In this document: one piece after another, positions 24,713 through 35,130 of the stretch
How positions within the stretch are numbered: position 1 is the stretch's first letter
Layout of the letters: the number at the start of each line of letters is the position of its first letter
From: Paludisphaera soli
GTDB lineage: Bacteria; Planctomycetota; Planctomycetia; Isosphaerales; Isosphaeraceae
Reading direction: 5' to 3'
Assembly: GCF_011064595.1 (NCBI RefSeq)
Contig: NZ_JAALJI010000033.1
Coordinates: 1 to 64,000, forward strand
DNA: 64,000 bases
Notes under the pieces: generated by a model
Told to the model about the DNA's origin: nothing
Seen by the model: the letters and a program-made list of their open reading frames with translations, nothing else
The model's database searches: none
Position numbers and translations under genes: made by a program

Positions 24713-26710
24713 ATGGCGGATCACGTCCATTTGCACGGGGACGGCGGGGGCGGCTTCTTGGCGGACCTCTTCGAGGTCTTCACCCCGCGCCGCCAGTGCA
24801 TGAACTACGAGGCTGACGTCGTCTGGCTCCACTTCGCCTCCGACCTGCTCATCGCGATGGCCTACTTCTCGATCCCCCTCGCGTTGCTCGTCCTCGTGCG
24901 GCGGCGGAAGGACCTGGACTTCAACTGGATGTTCCTCCTGTTCGCGCTGTTCATCGTCCTCTGCGGCGCGACCCACCTCTTCGGCGTCCTGGCCCTGTGG
25001 ATGCCGCTCTATCGCCTCGACGGCCTGGTGAAGCTCGCCACCGCCCTCGCCTCGGTCGGCACGGCGGGCCTGCTCTGGCGGCTCCTCCCGCTGGCCCTCG
25101 CGCTCCCCAGCCCGGAGAGCCTCCGGCTCGTCAATCGGAAATTGGAGGCGGAGGTCGCCGAGCGGACCCGGGCCGAAGAGGAAGTCCGCAGGGCTCGCGA
25201 CGAGTTGGAACGCCGCGTCGAGGAGCGGACCCGGGAACTGAGGGCCAGCGAGGCGAGCTTCCGGCAGCTCGCCGACGCGATGCCCCAGATCGTCTGGACC
25301 GCCCGCCCCGACGGCCGCCTCGACTACTACAACAGGCGTTGGTACGACTATACCGGCATGCCGGAGGGCGAGGCGGGCGATGCGAGTTGGGAGCCCGTCC
25401 TCCACCCCGACGACCTGGCTCAGTGCCATCAAACGTGGTACCGGTCGGTGCGATCCGGCGAGCCTTATGAGATCGAATACCGATTCCGCGACCATCGGAC
25501 GGGTGCCTATCGCTGGCACCTGGGGCGGGCCCTCCCGATGAAGGACGAGGCCGGGGCGGTCGTCCGATGGTTCGGCACCTGCACGGACATCGAGGACCAG
25601 AAGCGGACCGAGGCGGCGTTGCGCGAATCGGACCGCCGCAAGGACGAGTTCCTGGCGATGCTCTCCCACGAGCTGCGCAACCCCCTGGCGGCCATCCGCA
25701 TGGCTGTCGAGACGCTCGCGCTGTCGTGGGACGGAGGACCCGACCCGTGGGCCAGGGAGGTCCTCGACCGCCAGGTCGGCAACCTCTCCCACATGCTCGA
25801 CGACCTGCTGGACGTGGCCCGCGTCACCCGGGGCAAGGTCCGGATCCGCAAGCAGCTGCTGGACGTCGGCCCGGTCCTCGATCAGGCCGTCGCGGCGACC
25901 CGCCCCCTGATGGACGACCGCAAGCACCGACTCGAGCGGTCGGGCGACCTCGGCCCCCTGCTGCTGGAGGCCGACCCGGTCCGCCTGGAGCAGATCCTGG
26001 TGAACCTCCTGACCAACGCCGCCAAGTACACCCCGGCCGGGGGGGCGATCACGCTGGACGCCCGGCAGGTCGGCGACCAAGTAGTCTTCCGGGTCCGAGA
26101 CACCGGGATGGGCATCAAGCCGGAAGTCCTGCCGAACATCTTCGACCTCTTCGTCCAATCGGACCGGGCCCTGGACCGGTCGGAGGGCGGGCTGGGCGTG
26201 GGCCTGACCATCGTGAAGGGCCTGGTCGAGCTTCACGGGGGCAGCATCTCGGCCGCGAGCGGCGGGCCGGGCCGGGGCAGCGAGTTCGTCGTGCGCCTCC
26301 CGGCCGCCGCGGCCCGGCCCGCCGCTCCGCCGAGGCCGGCGGCCTCGGGGGCCGGTCGTCACGGCTCGCGAGTCCTGATCGTGGACGACAACAAGGACCT
26401 GGCCCGGGGTCTCGCCCGCCTGCTCCGGCTGCTGGGGCGGGAGGTGGAGACGGCGCACGACGGCCCGGAGGGCATCGCAGTCGCCCGCACCTACCGCCCC
26501 GACGTCATCCTGCTGGACATCGGCCTGCCCAGCCTGAACGGGTACGACGTGGCGAGGACGTTGCGAGGCGAGGGATTCGACGAAACGCTCATCATCGCGA
26601 TATCGGGGTACGGGCAGGAGGAGGACCGCCGGCTCTCCCGGGAGGCCGGGATGGACCACCACCTGACCAAGCCGGTGGACCTGAAGACGATCGCCGAGCT
26701 GATCGCCTAG
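24713..26710 (+). CDS. Ethylene-receptor-like hybrid histidine kinase (ethylene-binding domain, PAS, kinase, receiver)
   Basis: The product is 665 aa from the ATG at 24713, with GGAGG 8 bases upstream. Residues about 36-125 hold three membrane helices that match the plant ETR1 ethylene-binding domain: SDLLIAMAYFSIPL and LFIVLCGATHLF. All seven ethylene-binding residues of ETR1 (D25, Y32, I35, P36, I62, C65, H69) are present at identical spacing here (D44, Y51, I54, P55, I81, C84, H88), including the Cys/His pair that holds Cu(I). A coiled coil (140-180), a PAS domain (about 183-300), HisKA with His319 (LSHELRNPL), HATPase with N and G boxes (NLLTNAAKY, DTGMGI) and a receiver with Asp602 follow. 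It should sense ethylene or a related ligand and signal by phosphotransfer. The ligand is inferred by homology. Confidence 0.9.
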   Translation: MADHVHLHGDGGGGFLADLFEVFTPRRQCMNYEADVVWLHFASDLLIAMAYFSIPLALLVLVRRRKDLDFNWMFLLFALFIVLCGATHLFGVLALWMPLYRLDGLVKLATALASVGTAGLLWRLLPLALALPSPESLRLVNRKLEAEVAERTRAEEEVRRARDELERRVEERTRELRASEASFRQLADAMPQIVWTARPDGRLDYYNRRWYDYTGMPEGEAGDASWEPVLHPDDLAQCHQTWYRSVRSGEPYEIEYRFRDHRTGAYRWHLGRALPMKDEAGAVVRWFGTCTDIEDQKRTEAALRESDRRKDEFLAMLSHELRNPLAAIRMAVETLALSWDGGPDPWAREVLDRQVGNLSHMLDDLLDVARVTRGKVRIRKQLLDVGPVLDQAVAATRPLMDDRKHRLERSGDLGPLLLEADPVRLEQILVNLLTNAAKYTPAGGAITLDARQVGDQVVFRVRDTGMGIKPEVLPNIFDLFVQSDRALDRSEGGLGVGLTIVKGLVELHGGSISAASGGPGRGSEFVVRLPAAAARPAAPPRPAASGAGRHGSRVLIVDDNKDLARGLARLLRLLGREVETAHDGPEGIAVARTYRPDVILLDIGLPSLNGYDVARTLRGEGFDETLIIAISGYGQEEDRRLSREAGMDHHLTKPVDLKTIAELIA

Positions 26711-27625
26711 CAGGCCGTCCCCGTTCGGCTTGGGCGAGGCTCGTTCGACGCCCATCGAAGGAGACGGCCGGTTCTCCACCGGTCGATCCGCCTCGGCCTG
26801 CGGGCCCGGTATGTGACGAAGAGACGCCGACGGGCGCCCGGGCCGCCTCCACGCGGGTCCGTCCGTGACAGGGGATCGGCCGAGTTTGCAGGTGGCGCCT
26901 CGCATTCACGGGGCGGGCCCTGTCCTGGAGAGGCGCCCCCCTTGAATGGAGCGGCCCTGCCTCGAGAGTGCGCGAGACGCGGGCCGAGGACGCCGAGCTC
27001 ATCACGGTCGGCCAGCCGTGGATCCGCCGGTTCGTGGAGCGGCGACGCGAGACCGGCCCGTTCCAGCCGAGGTCCCGCGGAGCAGGCTCGTCCGGAATGG
27101 AAGGCGGCCCGGGCCGCCCGGAGCCGGGAAGTCTCGGAGGTCGAGGCGGCGAGCCCCGGCGAGCCTCGGCCAGTCCGACGCGACGGCCGCCCCCCGCCCC
27201 TCCTTTCGCCCTGCCGCGCCCGGCTCGATCGGTCGTGCTTAACGCCAGGCGGGGCGGCAGGCGGAATGGCAAGCCCCGCCCCCTCGACCCGCGACGCCTG
27301 TCTCCGAGTGGCCCTTCGGAGACGCCGATTCGTAGGATGCGCCCCATTATCTCGATGGTAGAGAATGGCGTGAGATGTGCGAACGACGCGGATCAACCGG
27401 GGGGGGTGTGGGCGGCGTCGTCCGGGCCTGTCGGGTCGAGCCGGGACGTCGGCCGCCCCCGAATCGCCATGTGGGGCGGGCGGCCCCGCGCGGCGGACGG
27501 CCCGGCTGCTGGAGAAGCGGGATCGTCCCCGTTCGGCTACAATTCTATTCCCTCCGTCCTCGGGTCGAATCGGATATTTCTGCACGCCGACCGCCCAAGG
27601 TGGTGCGGCGGCTTTCGGGGTGGTT
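26711..27625. other. Long intergenic stretch (915 bp), no gene seen
   Basis: Open frames here are GC-driven and Arg/Pro/Gly-rich with no domain signal on either strand. A TACAAT-like element occurs near 27537-27542, upstream of the next kinase gene, but with no good -35 partner. I see no RNA gene. Confidence 0.5.
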
Positions 27626-30600
27626 ATGAACCGCGTGCCAGGCAACATCGCGTCGAGATACGGGGCCGCCGTGGTCTGCGTCGCCGTGGCGATGGTCGCC
27701 GGCCCGGCCCTCGACCCCTCGCCGGGCGGACGATCGCCCTTCGCCGCCGCGATCCCCGCCGTCCTGGTCGCCGCCGCTTACGGGGGACTCGGGCCCGGGC
27801 TGCTGGCCACCGCGCTCGGGGCCGTCGTCCCGGTGCGGTCCTACCCGACGCCTCGCGGCGGGGTCGCCGCCCAGGGGGGCGTGGATCAGGCCGCCATGAT
27901 CCTCTATCTTGCGGCCGGCGTGGGCGTCGCCGCGCTCGGGGAGGCCGCGCGAGCGGCCCGACTGCGTGCCAAGGCGATGGAAGAGGAGGCGGCTCGGCGG
28001 CGGGCCGAATCGCAGGCCGTCCTCGCCGTCGTCGGCGATGCCGTCGTCGTCGCCGACGCCGAGGGGCGGGTGACGTCGCTGAACGCGGCGGCCGAGGACC
28101 TCACCGGCTGGCCGGCGTCCGAGGCGCAGGGGAAGTCGCTGCCGGCGATCTTTCGCATTGTCGACGAGCAAACCCGCTGGGAGGTCGAAAACCCGGCCCT
28201 CCACGCGTTGCGGGAAGGCACCGTCGTCCGGCGGGCGAACCCCGCGGTCCTGATCGCGAAGGGCGGTGGCGAGCGGCCCATCGACGCTGCGGCGGCCCCC
28301 GTGAGGGATCGGTCCGAGCGGGCCGTCGGGGTCGTCCTCGCCTGCCGGGACGTCAGTGCCACGAGACGCGCCGAGGCGGCGATGCGGGAGGGGCAGGAGC
28401 GGTTCATCGGGCTCGTCGAGCAGGCCCCCTTCAGCGTCCAGGTCCTGTCGCCGGACGGCCGCACCCTTCGGGTGAATCGGGCCTGGGAGGAGCTGTGGGG
28501 CCTCGACCTGGGCAAGATCGCCGACTACAACGTGCTCCAGGACCCCCAGCTCGAGGCCAAGGGGATCCTCCCCCACATCCGCCGGGCGTTCGCCGGCGAG
28601 CCGAGCGTCATCCCGGCCATCCAGTACGACCCGAACGAGACCCTCCCCGACCGGACGATCCACGCCGACCCTCGGCGTTGGGTCTCGGCGGTCGCCTACC
28701 CTTTGAAGGACGCCGCCGGGGCGGTCCGCGAGGTGGTCCTGGTCCACGAGGACGTCACGGATCGGAAGCGGGACGAGGAGCAGATCCGGGCGAGCGAGCG
28801 GCGGTTCCGCCACCTCGCCGACGCCATGCCGCAGATGGTGTGGGTCACGCGGCCCGACCGTTCCGTCGAGTACGTCAACCGACGCTGGCTGGACTACACC
28901 GGGCAGACGATGGAGGAGGCCCTCGCGCCCGGGGGCTGGGCGGCGGCCGTCCATCCCCAGGATGTCGACCGGATCGTCGCGGCCAGTGTCCGGTCGCACG
29001 CCACCGGCGAGCCCTTCGAGGCCGAATACCGCGTCAAGGACGCTTCCGGGGCCTACCGCTGGCACCTCGGCCGGGCGGTGGCAATCTTCGACGAGGCGGG
29101 CCGGCTCGTCCGCCGGTTCGGGGCCGCGACCGACATCGACGACCGCAGGCGGACCGAGCGGGACGCCCATTTCCTGGCCGAGGCAAGCGCCGCCCTCGCG
29201 TCGATCGCGGACGAGGCAGGCACGCTGCAGGAGGTGGCACGCCTCGCCGTCCCCCACTTCGCCGACTGGTGCTCGGTGGATGTGGCGGGCGAGGACGGCC
29301 TCCCCCTCAGGGTGGGGGTGGCTCACGTCGACCCGGCGAAGGTGGAGCTGGCCCGCGAGCTGCACCGCCGCCACCCGCCCGATCCAGACGCACCGCGGGG
29401 CGTCCCCAGGGTCGTCCGGACGGGCGAGCCCGAGATGGTCGCCGAGATCGCCGACGAGCTGCTCGCGGCCGGGGCCCGGGACGAGGACCACCTCCGCATC
29501 CTGAGGGAACTGGGCCTGAGGTCGTACATGTGCGTGCCCCTGAAAGGGCGTCAGGGGATCCTCGGGGCGATCACGTTCGTGGCGGCCGAATCGGGCCGAC
29601 GCTACGGGCCGGGCGACCTGCGGCTCGCCGAGGACCTGGCCTCCCGGGTGGCGATCGCGGTCGAGAACGCCCGCCTCTACGCCGAACTGAAGGAAGCGGA
29701 CCGCCGCAAGGACGAGTTCCTCGCCACCCTGGCCCACGAGCTTCGCAACCCACTGGCCCCGATCCGAAACGCCCTCCACCTGATGGGGAGGTCCGGCGAC
29801 GGACGCCGGGAGCCGGAACGCGCGATGGCCGAGCGGAACGTCGTCCACCTGGCGCGGCTTATCGACGACCTGATGGACGTCGCGAGGATCAACCGGGGCC
29901 GGATCGAGCTCGACAAGCGAGTCGTCGACCTGTCCGGGATCGTGCGACAGGCCGCGGAGACGGCCCGGCCCCAGATCGACGAACGCGGCCTCGCGCTGAC
30001 CATCGCCGTACCCGAGGCCGAGGTCCGGGTCGAGGCCGACCCGACCAGGCTGGAGCAGGTGTTCTGGAACTTGCTGAACAACGCGGCGAAGTACACCGAG
30101 CCCGGCGGGGAAATCCGCTTGTCCGTCGAGCCCGAGGGGGGCTGGGCCGTCGCGCGGGTGCGGGACACGGGCGTCGGGATCACGCCCGACATGCTGGCGA
30201 AGGTCTTCGAGATGTTCTTCCAGGGCGAAGATCACAAGGGTCGCGTCCAGGGCGGCCTGGGGATCGGGCTGGGCCTGGTTCGGACGCTCGTGGAGATGCA
30301 CGGCGGCTCCGTCGCCGCGAGCAGCGACGGCGCGGCCTCGGGCAGCGAGTTCGTGGTGCGCCTGCCGATGCACGCGGCCGCCCCGGCGCCGACCGTGGAG
30401 GACGAGCCCCCCCTTCGCGAGGGCGGAGGCGGGCCGCCCAGGCGTCGCGTCCTTGTGGTGGACGACAACGTCGACGCCGCCAGGAGCCTCTCCTGGCTGC
30501 TGGAGAAGCTGTACGGCCAGGAAGTGCGGATCGCCCACGACGGCCCGGGGGCCCTGGCGGTCGCCGAGGAGTTCCGCCCGGAGTTCGTGCTGCTGGACAT

Positions 30601-30805
30601 CGGGATGCCCGGAATGGACGGCTACGAGGTGGCCGGGCGGCTCCGGGGGCGGCCCGAGCTTCGCCGAACGCGGATCGTGGCGCTGACGGGATGGGGGCAG
30701 GAGGCCGACTTGGCCCGGACGCGCGCGGCGGGCTTCGACCACCACCTCGTCAAGCCGGCGGACCCGGAAGTCATCGTAGGCCTGCTCGCGCGGGGCGAGG
30801 CGTGA
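27626..30805 (+). CDS. Multi-PAS/GAF hybrid histidine kinase with receiver
   Basis: The product is 1059 aa from the ATG at 27626. N-terminal membrane helices (about 10-110, including [20 protein letters not shown]) resemble the DUF4118/KdpD-type sensor region. Then come three PAS domains (about 125-250, 255-385, 390-510; the third with [18 protein letters not shown]), a GAF domain (about 515-685), HisKA with His704 (LAHELRNPL), HATPase ([29 protein letters not shown]) and a receiver with Asp991 ([11 protein letters not shown]). The signal is unknown. The final PAS, kinase and receiver parts are closely similar in arrangement to the ethylene-type kinase upstream, suggesting local duplication and domain swapping. 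Confidence 0.9.
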   Translation: MNRVPGNIASRYGAAVVCVAVAMVAGPALDPSPGGRSPFAAAIPAVLVAAAYGGLGPGLLATALGAVVPVRSYPTPRGGVAAQGGVDQAAMILYLAAGVGVAALGEAARAARLRAKAMEEEAARRRAESQAVLAVVGDAVVVADAEGRVTSLNAAAEDLTGWPASEAQGKSLPAIFRIVDEQTRWEVENPALHALREGTVVRRANPAVLIAKGGGERPIDAAAAPVRDRSERAVGVVLACRDVSATRRAEAAMREGQERFIGLVEQAPFSVQVLSPDGRTLRVNRAWEELWGLDLGKIADYNVLQDPQLEAKGILPHIRRAFAGEPSVIPAIQYDPNETLPDRTIHADPRRWVSAVAYPLKDAAGAVREVVLVHEDVTDRKRDEEQIRASERRFRHLADAMPQMVWVTRPDRSVEYVNRRWLDYTGQTMEEALAPGGWAAAVHPQDVDRIVAASVRSHATGEPFEAEYRVKDASGAYRWHLGRAVAIFDEAGRLVRRFGAATDIDDRRRTERDAHFLAEASAALASIADEAGTLQEVARLAVPHFADWCSVDVAGEDGLPLRVGVAHVDPAKVELARELHRRHPPDPDAPRGVPRVVRTGEPEMVAEIADELLAAGARDEDHLRILRELGLRSYMCVPLKGRQGILGAITFVAAESGRRYGPGDLRLAEDLASRVAIAVENARLYAELKEADRRKDEFLATLAHELRNPLAPIRNALHLMGRSGDGRREPERAMAERNVVHLARLIDDLMDVARINRGRIELDKRVVDLSGIVRQAAETARPQIDERGLALTIAVPEAEVRVEADPTRLEQVFWNLLNNAAKYTEPGGEIRLSVEPEGGWAVARVRDTGVGITPDMLAKVFEMFFQGEDHKGRVQGGLGIGLGLVRTLVEMHGGSVAASSDGAASGSEFVVRLPMHAAAPAPTVEDEPPLREGGGGPPRRRVLVVDDNVDAARSLSWLLEKLYGQEVRIAHDGPGALAVAEEFRPEFVLLDIGMPGMDGYEVAGRLRGRPELRRTRIVALTGWGQEADLARTRAAGFDHHLVKPADPEVIVGLLARGEA

Positions 30806-30907
30806 CCGACCTCGCCCCCGGAGGGCCGGGCCGGAGGGGGTACGGCGGGCGCCACCCCGACGCCGAGGGACGATCGCGGCCGATCGACCGTCCGGGGCCA
30901 CCGGACT

Positions 30908-32014
30908 TCACACCGCGTGGTAGGTCGAATAGAAGCTTGTGAACTCGTTGTCGAAGACGAAGTTGGTGAATGAGACCGTCACCGAGACGTCGAGCCCCTC
31001 GACGAAATGCATGCAGCCGATCGGCAGGAAGAGCATCTCGCCGGGGTGCAAGATGCATTCGAGGACCTGCGCCTCGTCGGGCGCCGGGTTCGGCGTCGGC
31101 GGCCTGACGCGGCCGTCGACCCTCGAGTAGACGTGGTAGTGGTTGCCCATCAGCGGCAGGTCCCACGACGGCGCGATCTTCACCCGCTTGCGGCCGAGGA
31201 CCTGGGCCATGAAGTTGTTGGTCAGGTCGTGGTGGAAAGGCGTGATGGTCCCGGGCGGTCCCATCCAGAAGAAGCCGCCGGCGCGATCGCCGCGGGGGTC
31301 GAGGTACTCAGGGACCTGGACGATGTCGTCCCACAGCTCCGGGAGGGCCTTCTTGTTGGCCGACGAGTTGTTGGCCGTCAGGTACAGGTCGTTGGTGACC
31401 CCGGCGGAGGCTATCCTGGTCAGGAAGTCTGACAACCGCATCTTCTGGAGGTACTTCTCGCGCTCGATCTCGTAATTGTCGCCCGCGGTCCGGCCGACCT
31501 GCAGCTCGATCTCGCGCTCGCCGAACATGCGGTCGAAGTAGTCGACCCCCCACTTCGTCATGGCCGGCCAGTCGTCCATCATCTCGGTGATGATGACGGG
31601 GCGATTGGTGCTGTAGTACTCGGCCAGGAACTCCCCGCGCGAGAGCTTGTGGCGGCGCTCCACCTCGCTCGACCTGGGTAGGAGGCGGTTGACCTTGCGA
31701 TAGGCCGCCAGCAGCCACTCGCGCTTCTTGAGCCGCTCGCGGAGGAGGGCCGCCCCCCGCACGTACGGGCTCCGTCGGGCCTCATCCAACTCGCGCGCGG
31801 CCACGGCGGCGGGGATCCCCGCGGCGATCATCGCGCGGAGAATGCCGTCGGGCGGCTGGTCGAGCATCAGGTTCTCGGCGAGCCAGCGGCGCCATTCGTC
31901 GTCGAAGGGGACGCCTTCGCGACCCGGGGCCGGCGCGGCCGCCTGCTGTGCGTCGGCGTTCCGCTCGTCCTGGGAGGGCCGCAAGTCCGGGGGGGCCGGT
32001 CGTGAGGAGTTCAT
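30908..32014 (-). CDS. JmjC/cupin-8 family putative Fe(II)/2-oxoglutarate oxygenase
   Basis: The product is 368 aa from the ATG at 32014. Residues about 1-45 are a disordered Pro/Ala-rich lead, and a helical region follows (about 45-125). The cupin-8/JmjC domain starts near NRPVIITEMMDDWPAMTKW. Metal ligands are visible: HHD in TPFHHDLTNNFMAQV and the distal His in GCMHFVEGLDVSVTVSF. A PGEMLFLPIGC strand is typical of the family. Such enzymes hydroxylate proteins or small molecules. The substrate is unknown. No signal peptide. It is upstream of, and in the same direction as, no obvious partner. The DUF6065-type gene lies 83 bp further upstream. Confidence 0.85.
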   Translation of the reverse strand: MNSSRPAPPDLRPSQDERNADAQQAAAPAPGREGVPFDDEWRRWLAENLMLDQPPDGILRAMIAAGIPAAVAARELDEARRSPYVRGAALLRERLKKREWLLAAYRKVNRLLPRSSEVERRHKLSRGEFLAEYYSTNRPVIITEMMDDWPAMTKWGVDYFDRMFGEREIELQVGRTAGDNYEIEREKYLQKMRLSDFLTRIASAGVTNDLYLTANNSSANKKALPELWDDIVQVPEYLDPRGDRAGGFFWMGPPGTITPFHHDLTNNFMAQVLGRKRVKIAPSWDLPLMGNHYHVYSRVDGRVRPPTPNPAPDEAQVLECILHPGEMLFLPIGCMHFVEGLDVSVTVSFTNFVFDNEFTSFYSTYHAV

Positions 32015-32097
32015 GTCGCGTCGGGGGCTGATGGTGAGGGGGACGTCGACGCCGTGGTTCCGGCCGGGAGGATGCCCGGCACTCGTCCGGAGGCCCG

Positions 32098-32904
32098 TCA
32101 GCGGGTCTGGGGGCTGAACCTCACCTCGGGGGGCTTGACCTTCGTCCTGTGATCCGGGGCGGCCTCGCGGCCGGTCGCGTCGCGGCCCTGGAAGTAGTCC
32201 TTCTGCCAGCCGTCGGCGCGGACCTCCCCCCGGGCCTTCTCCTCATGGAACTGCTTGCGCGAGAGGTGCCACTCCTCGTAGAGCCGGGTCATCTCCGGGT
32301 CCTCGGAGAGCTTCTGATAGGAGACGGCGGCCCTCTCCAGGTCGGCGCAGACGTTGCCGGCCAGGGGGATGGCCTGGAAGAGCGGCATGCCGAAGTCGAA
32401 CCGGACCGGGACGCCCGGCGTCATGATCTTCCAGTTCATCGTGAAGGACATGCTAATCCAGTCGCTCTCGACGAGCGCCATCAGGGGGTGGGCGTTGGCG
32501 ACGAAGTAGTTCGCGGGGCCGCAGATCAGGAGGCGGGACCCCGCGGGCTTGGTGCGGAACAGGAAGGGGGTGTTCCAGGTGAGGATCCCCTCGCCGAACT
32601 GGTTGTTGATCCAGCCTCGCCATTCGTCGCCCGCCGCGTCGAACCGGACCTCGATGTCTCCCGGGGCGGTTCCACCTCCCCAGACCGCGGTGAAGCCGAC
32701 CGGGTTGCCGATTCACCATCCCGTCTGGTTCATGATCGTCAGCGGCAGGCAGCGATAGGCGTGGCGGCTGGGGGTCGCGTCCATCCAGGCCCGCTGATAG
32801 TCGGCCCAGGACCATTCCCAGCCGGTCCCGTCCGCTCGATTCTTCCGGAACATCGAGTCGCAGGCGATCTGAAAGATGTCCACCTGAAGCTGCGGGACGC
32901 TCAT
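32098..32904 (-). pseudogene. DUF6065-type protein gene interrupted by one in-frame TGA
   Basis: From the ATG at 32904 (MSVPQLQVDIFQIACDSM) the frame reads through TPSRHAYRCLPLTIMNQTGW, meets TGA at 32715-32713, and continues in the same frame as IGNPVGFTAVWGGGTAPGD, with RLLICGPANYFVANAHPLMA and WISMSFTMNWKIMTPG, to the stop at 32098. The family normally has a Trp pair at this site, so a single TGG to TGA change explains the stop. Intact length would be about 268 aa. The family is uncharacterised and often neighbours JmjC or other 2-oxoglutarate enzymes and modified-protein loci (recollection, not searched). It is an inactivated gene, a sequencing error, or readthrough. A recent mutation is likely because the rest is perfect. 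Confidence 0.7.
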
Positions 32905-33053
32905 AGGACCCTCTTCGATAATCCCCGGGAGATGATTCGTCGTCCCCGCCGGCGAGCGGCGTCCATTCGCCCTTGATCCAGGTCGACGGACCGTCGTCCG
33001 ACGAACCTCGCCGAGTGGACTTCCCCACGAATGGCGAGCGCGGGGTTAAGGGT

Positions 33054-33908
33054 TCAACTCGTCGTTTCGAACTCGCATGGCGACTTGTAGGCGAGCGACG
33101 AATGGCGTCGCTCGCGGTTGTAGAACACCTCGATGTACTCGAAGATCTCGGCCCTCGCCTCGGGCCGCGTGGCGTAGTCGCGGCCGTGGACGAGTTCCTT
33201 CTTCAAGCTGGCGAAGAAGCTCTCCATCGGGGCGTTGTCCCAGCAATTCGCCCGGCGGCTCATGCTGCAGACGATGCCACGCCCCGCCAGGGTCCGCTGG
33301 TAGTGCTCACCGGCGTAGGTGCTCCCGCGGTCCGAGTGGGCCAGCAGGCCTGCCTCGGGGAGCCGTCGGAAGGCCGCCATCTCCAGGGCGTCGACGACCA
33401 GGCGGCCGTCGTTCCGCCCGGACGTCGACCAGCCGACGATCCGCCGCGAGTGCAGGTCCTCGACCGCGGCGAGGTACAGCCAGCCCTCGCGGATCGGCAC
33501 ATAGGTGACGTCGGCGGCCCAGGCCCGGTCCGTCGCCCCCGGGTCGAACTTGCGGTCCAAGATGTTCTCGGCGACGGGCAGGCCGTGGTTCGAGTCGGTC
33601 GTGCGGCAGAATCTCCGCCTGGCCTTCGCGGCGATGCCGTGGCGATGCATCAGCTTCGCCACCGTGTTCACGCAGCAGGGCACGCCGCGGGCCGCCAGCT
33701 CGGCGTGCACCCGCGGGCTGCCGTAGCGGGCCTTGGTCGCGCCGTGGACGTCCCGGACGGCTTCGACCAGGGCCCCGCTCCGCAGGGCCCTCGCGCTCGC
33801 GGGCCTTCCTCGCCAGTCGTAGTATCCGCCAGGCGAGACGCGCAGGACCCGGCACATGGTCCGGACCGGCCATCGCCCCCGGTGGCGTTCGACGAAGTCG
33901 TACCTCAA
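33054..33908 (-). CDS. IS3-family transposase OrfB
   Basis: The product is 284 aa if started at the TTG at 33908, but it is probably made as OrfAB by -1 slippage. It has an HTH_21 domain (VSPGGYYDWRGRP, RYGSPRVHAELAARG) and an rve domain with Asp in AWAADVTYVPI, Asp in LLAHSDRGSTYAGEHYQ and Glu in NCWDNAPMESFFASLK, and the usual ending NRERRHSSLAYKSP. All catalytic residues are present. Confidence 0.93.
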   Translation of the reverse strand: MRYDFVERHRGRWPVRTMCRVLRVSPGGYYDWRGRPASARALRSGALVEAVRDVHGATKARYGSPRVHAELAARGVPCCVNTVAKLMHRHGIAAKARRRFCRTTDSNHGLPVAENILDRKFDPGATDRAWAADVTYVPIREGWLYLAAVEDLHSRRIVGWSTSGRNDGRLVVDALEMAAFRRLPEAGLLAHSDRGSTYAGEHYQRTLAGRGIVCSMSRRANCWDNAPMESFFASLKKELVHGRDYATRPEARAEIFEYIEVFYNRERRHSSLAYKSPCEFETTS

Positions 33909-34201
33909 GACGACTCCCCGGCGAAGAAGGCCGTCGCTTTTTTCAAGATGTCGCGCTCCGTCTGGAGCCGCTTCACCTCGGCCCGGAGGCGGCGCAGCTC
34001 CTCCTCGAGGGCGGGCTGGCAGCCCTTGCCCGGGAAGGCCCGGCCGCCCTCGGCGGCCAGGGCCTGCCGCCAGCCCCGGAGCATGCTCTCGCCCAGGTCC
34101 AGCTCGCGGGCCACCTCGGCCAGGCTCTTGCCCTGCTCGTCGATGCGACGTACCGCCTCGACCTTGAACTCGCGCGTGAACGTCCTTCGGGTCTTCGCCA
34201 T
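33905..34201 (-). CDS. IS3-family transposase OrfA
   Basis: The product is 98 aa from the ATG at 34201 (MAKTRRTFTREFKVEAVRRI). It has an HTH (LAEVARELDLGESMLRGWR) and a leucine-zipper-like helix (LEEELRRLRAEVKRLQTERD). The end (DILKKATAFFAGESS) lies on the A6G frameshift site, and the stop overlaps the orfB start by 4 bp. Confidence 0.93.
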   Translation of the reverse strand: MAKTRRTFTREFKVEAVRRIDEQGKSLAEVARELDLGESMLRGWRQALAAEGGRAFPGKGCQPALEEELRRLRAEVKRLQTERDILKKATAFFAGESS

Positions 34202-34359
34202 CGGGGGCCTCCTCAGGTCGAGCTTACGCTCTTACCTGGGCGCTCGCCATTCGTGGGGAAGTCCAGATTCCGCGACCTGGCCGGCGGCGGCGCACGGCGG
34301 GCGGGGCTCGCGGTCCTGGCAGAACTTCGCGAGGGGGACAGGCCGCCGGCCGCGAGGCA

Positions 34360-34911
34360 TCAGGCGGGCTGGGCGTCGGCCCCGCCCGCCAGCTCGCGTT
34401 CGACCGAGGCGGCCCCCCTCCGGAGCGCCAAAGCCATAGCCGCCTGGTCATACCTGGTCAGCCCCGTGACCACGATCTTGCAGCCTCCGACCCTGAAGGT
34501 GTGGACCACCCGGACCTTCTTCTTCCTCCGGGACTTCTTCGCGATGAGGCACACCTGATCCCGCACTTCCTCGCAAGTCGCCCCGTGCTCCACGACGGCC
34601 TCCGCGCGCTAGACCTGATCCTCTGGGTCGGCGACCTTGGTGATCTCGTCGGCGGTCGACGGCGGCATCTCGCTGCGGTCCAGCTGGTCCTGGACGTCCG
34701 ATGGGAGCCGGAGCAGGGAGAGCGACCTCGAAACCCGGGACTGCGGGATTCTCAGCTCCATGGCCAGTCGCTCGCCCGTCCACCCGCGAGATGTCATGAG
34801 GGTGCGGAGCCCCCTCGCCTCCTCGACCGGCCGCAGCGGCTTGCGATGGATGCGCGCGAGCAGCCTCTCCACGAGGCGATCGTCGGAGTCTGGAAGCGGT
34901 TGGTCGGGCAT
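34360..34911 (-). pseudogene. ParB-like HTH protein gene interrupted by one in-frame TAG
   Basis: From the ATG at 34911 (MPDQPLPDSDDRLVERLLAR) the frame shows a ParB/Spo0J-type HTH: RPVEEARGLRTLMTSRGWTG, RLAMELRIPQSRVSRSLSLL and LPSDVQDQLDRSEMPPSTAD. It then stops at TAG (34611-34609). The very next codons in the same frame continue naturally (EAVVEHGATCEEVRDQV, then AKKSRRKKKVRVVHTFRVGG) to the stop at 34360. One base change restores a 183-aa protein. The ParB N-terminal nuclease/CTP-binding part is missing, so even the repaired protein is a partial ParB. It sits 94 bp beyond the second IS3 element, on its right side. Confidence 0.65.
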
Positions 34912-35130
34912 GCCGGGGCCCTCCGATTGAGGTGACGACGGTCCTTTGAACGGATCGAGAGGGGGCCGGCGATGAAGCGATTCTGCGAAACCAGTCTGAA
35001 ACGGATGGGGCCTCTCCGGGCCGATTCGAGGCCGACGCCGACGCCACGCGGGATCGCCCGAAGTCCTTGCCCGACAAGGCCGAACTACCCCGGACCGACG
35101 CGGGCCGCACACGCCCGAAACATGGCCTCG

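Larger units (their letters stand above)
33016..34265 (-). mobile_element. Second IS3-family element (intact, 1250 bp)
   Basis: Perfect 26-bp terminal inverted repeats at 33016-33041 and 34240-34265 begin TGGACTTCCCCACG. They enclose overlapping orfA and orfB on the minus strand with an A6G slippery heptamer at about 33943-33937. The element is unrelated in end sequence to the one at 20148. No clear target duplication (GAG on the left, GAT on the right). Confidence 0.92.

Noticed and set aside
26968-27625. Possible 5' extension of the second hybrid kinase or a separate gene
   Set aside because: The translation is Arg/Pro/Gly-rich without helices or domains. The ATG at 27626 precedes the first membrane segment.
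27545-30901. 1118-codon minus-strand frame opposite the PAS/GAF kinase
   Set aside because: Antisense shadow. The sense strand has the full kinase and receiver motifs.
32905-33015. Extra gene between the DUF6065-type gene and the IS
   Set aside because: Only 111 bp with no start or motif. It is promoter-sized spacer.
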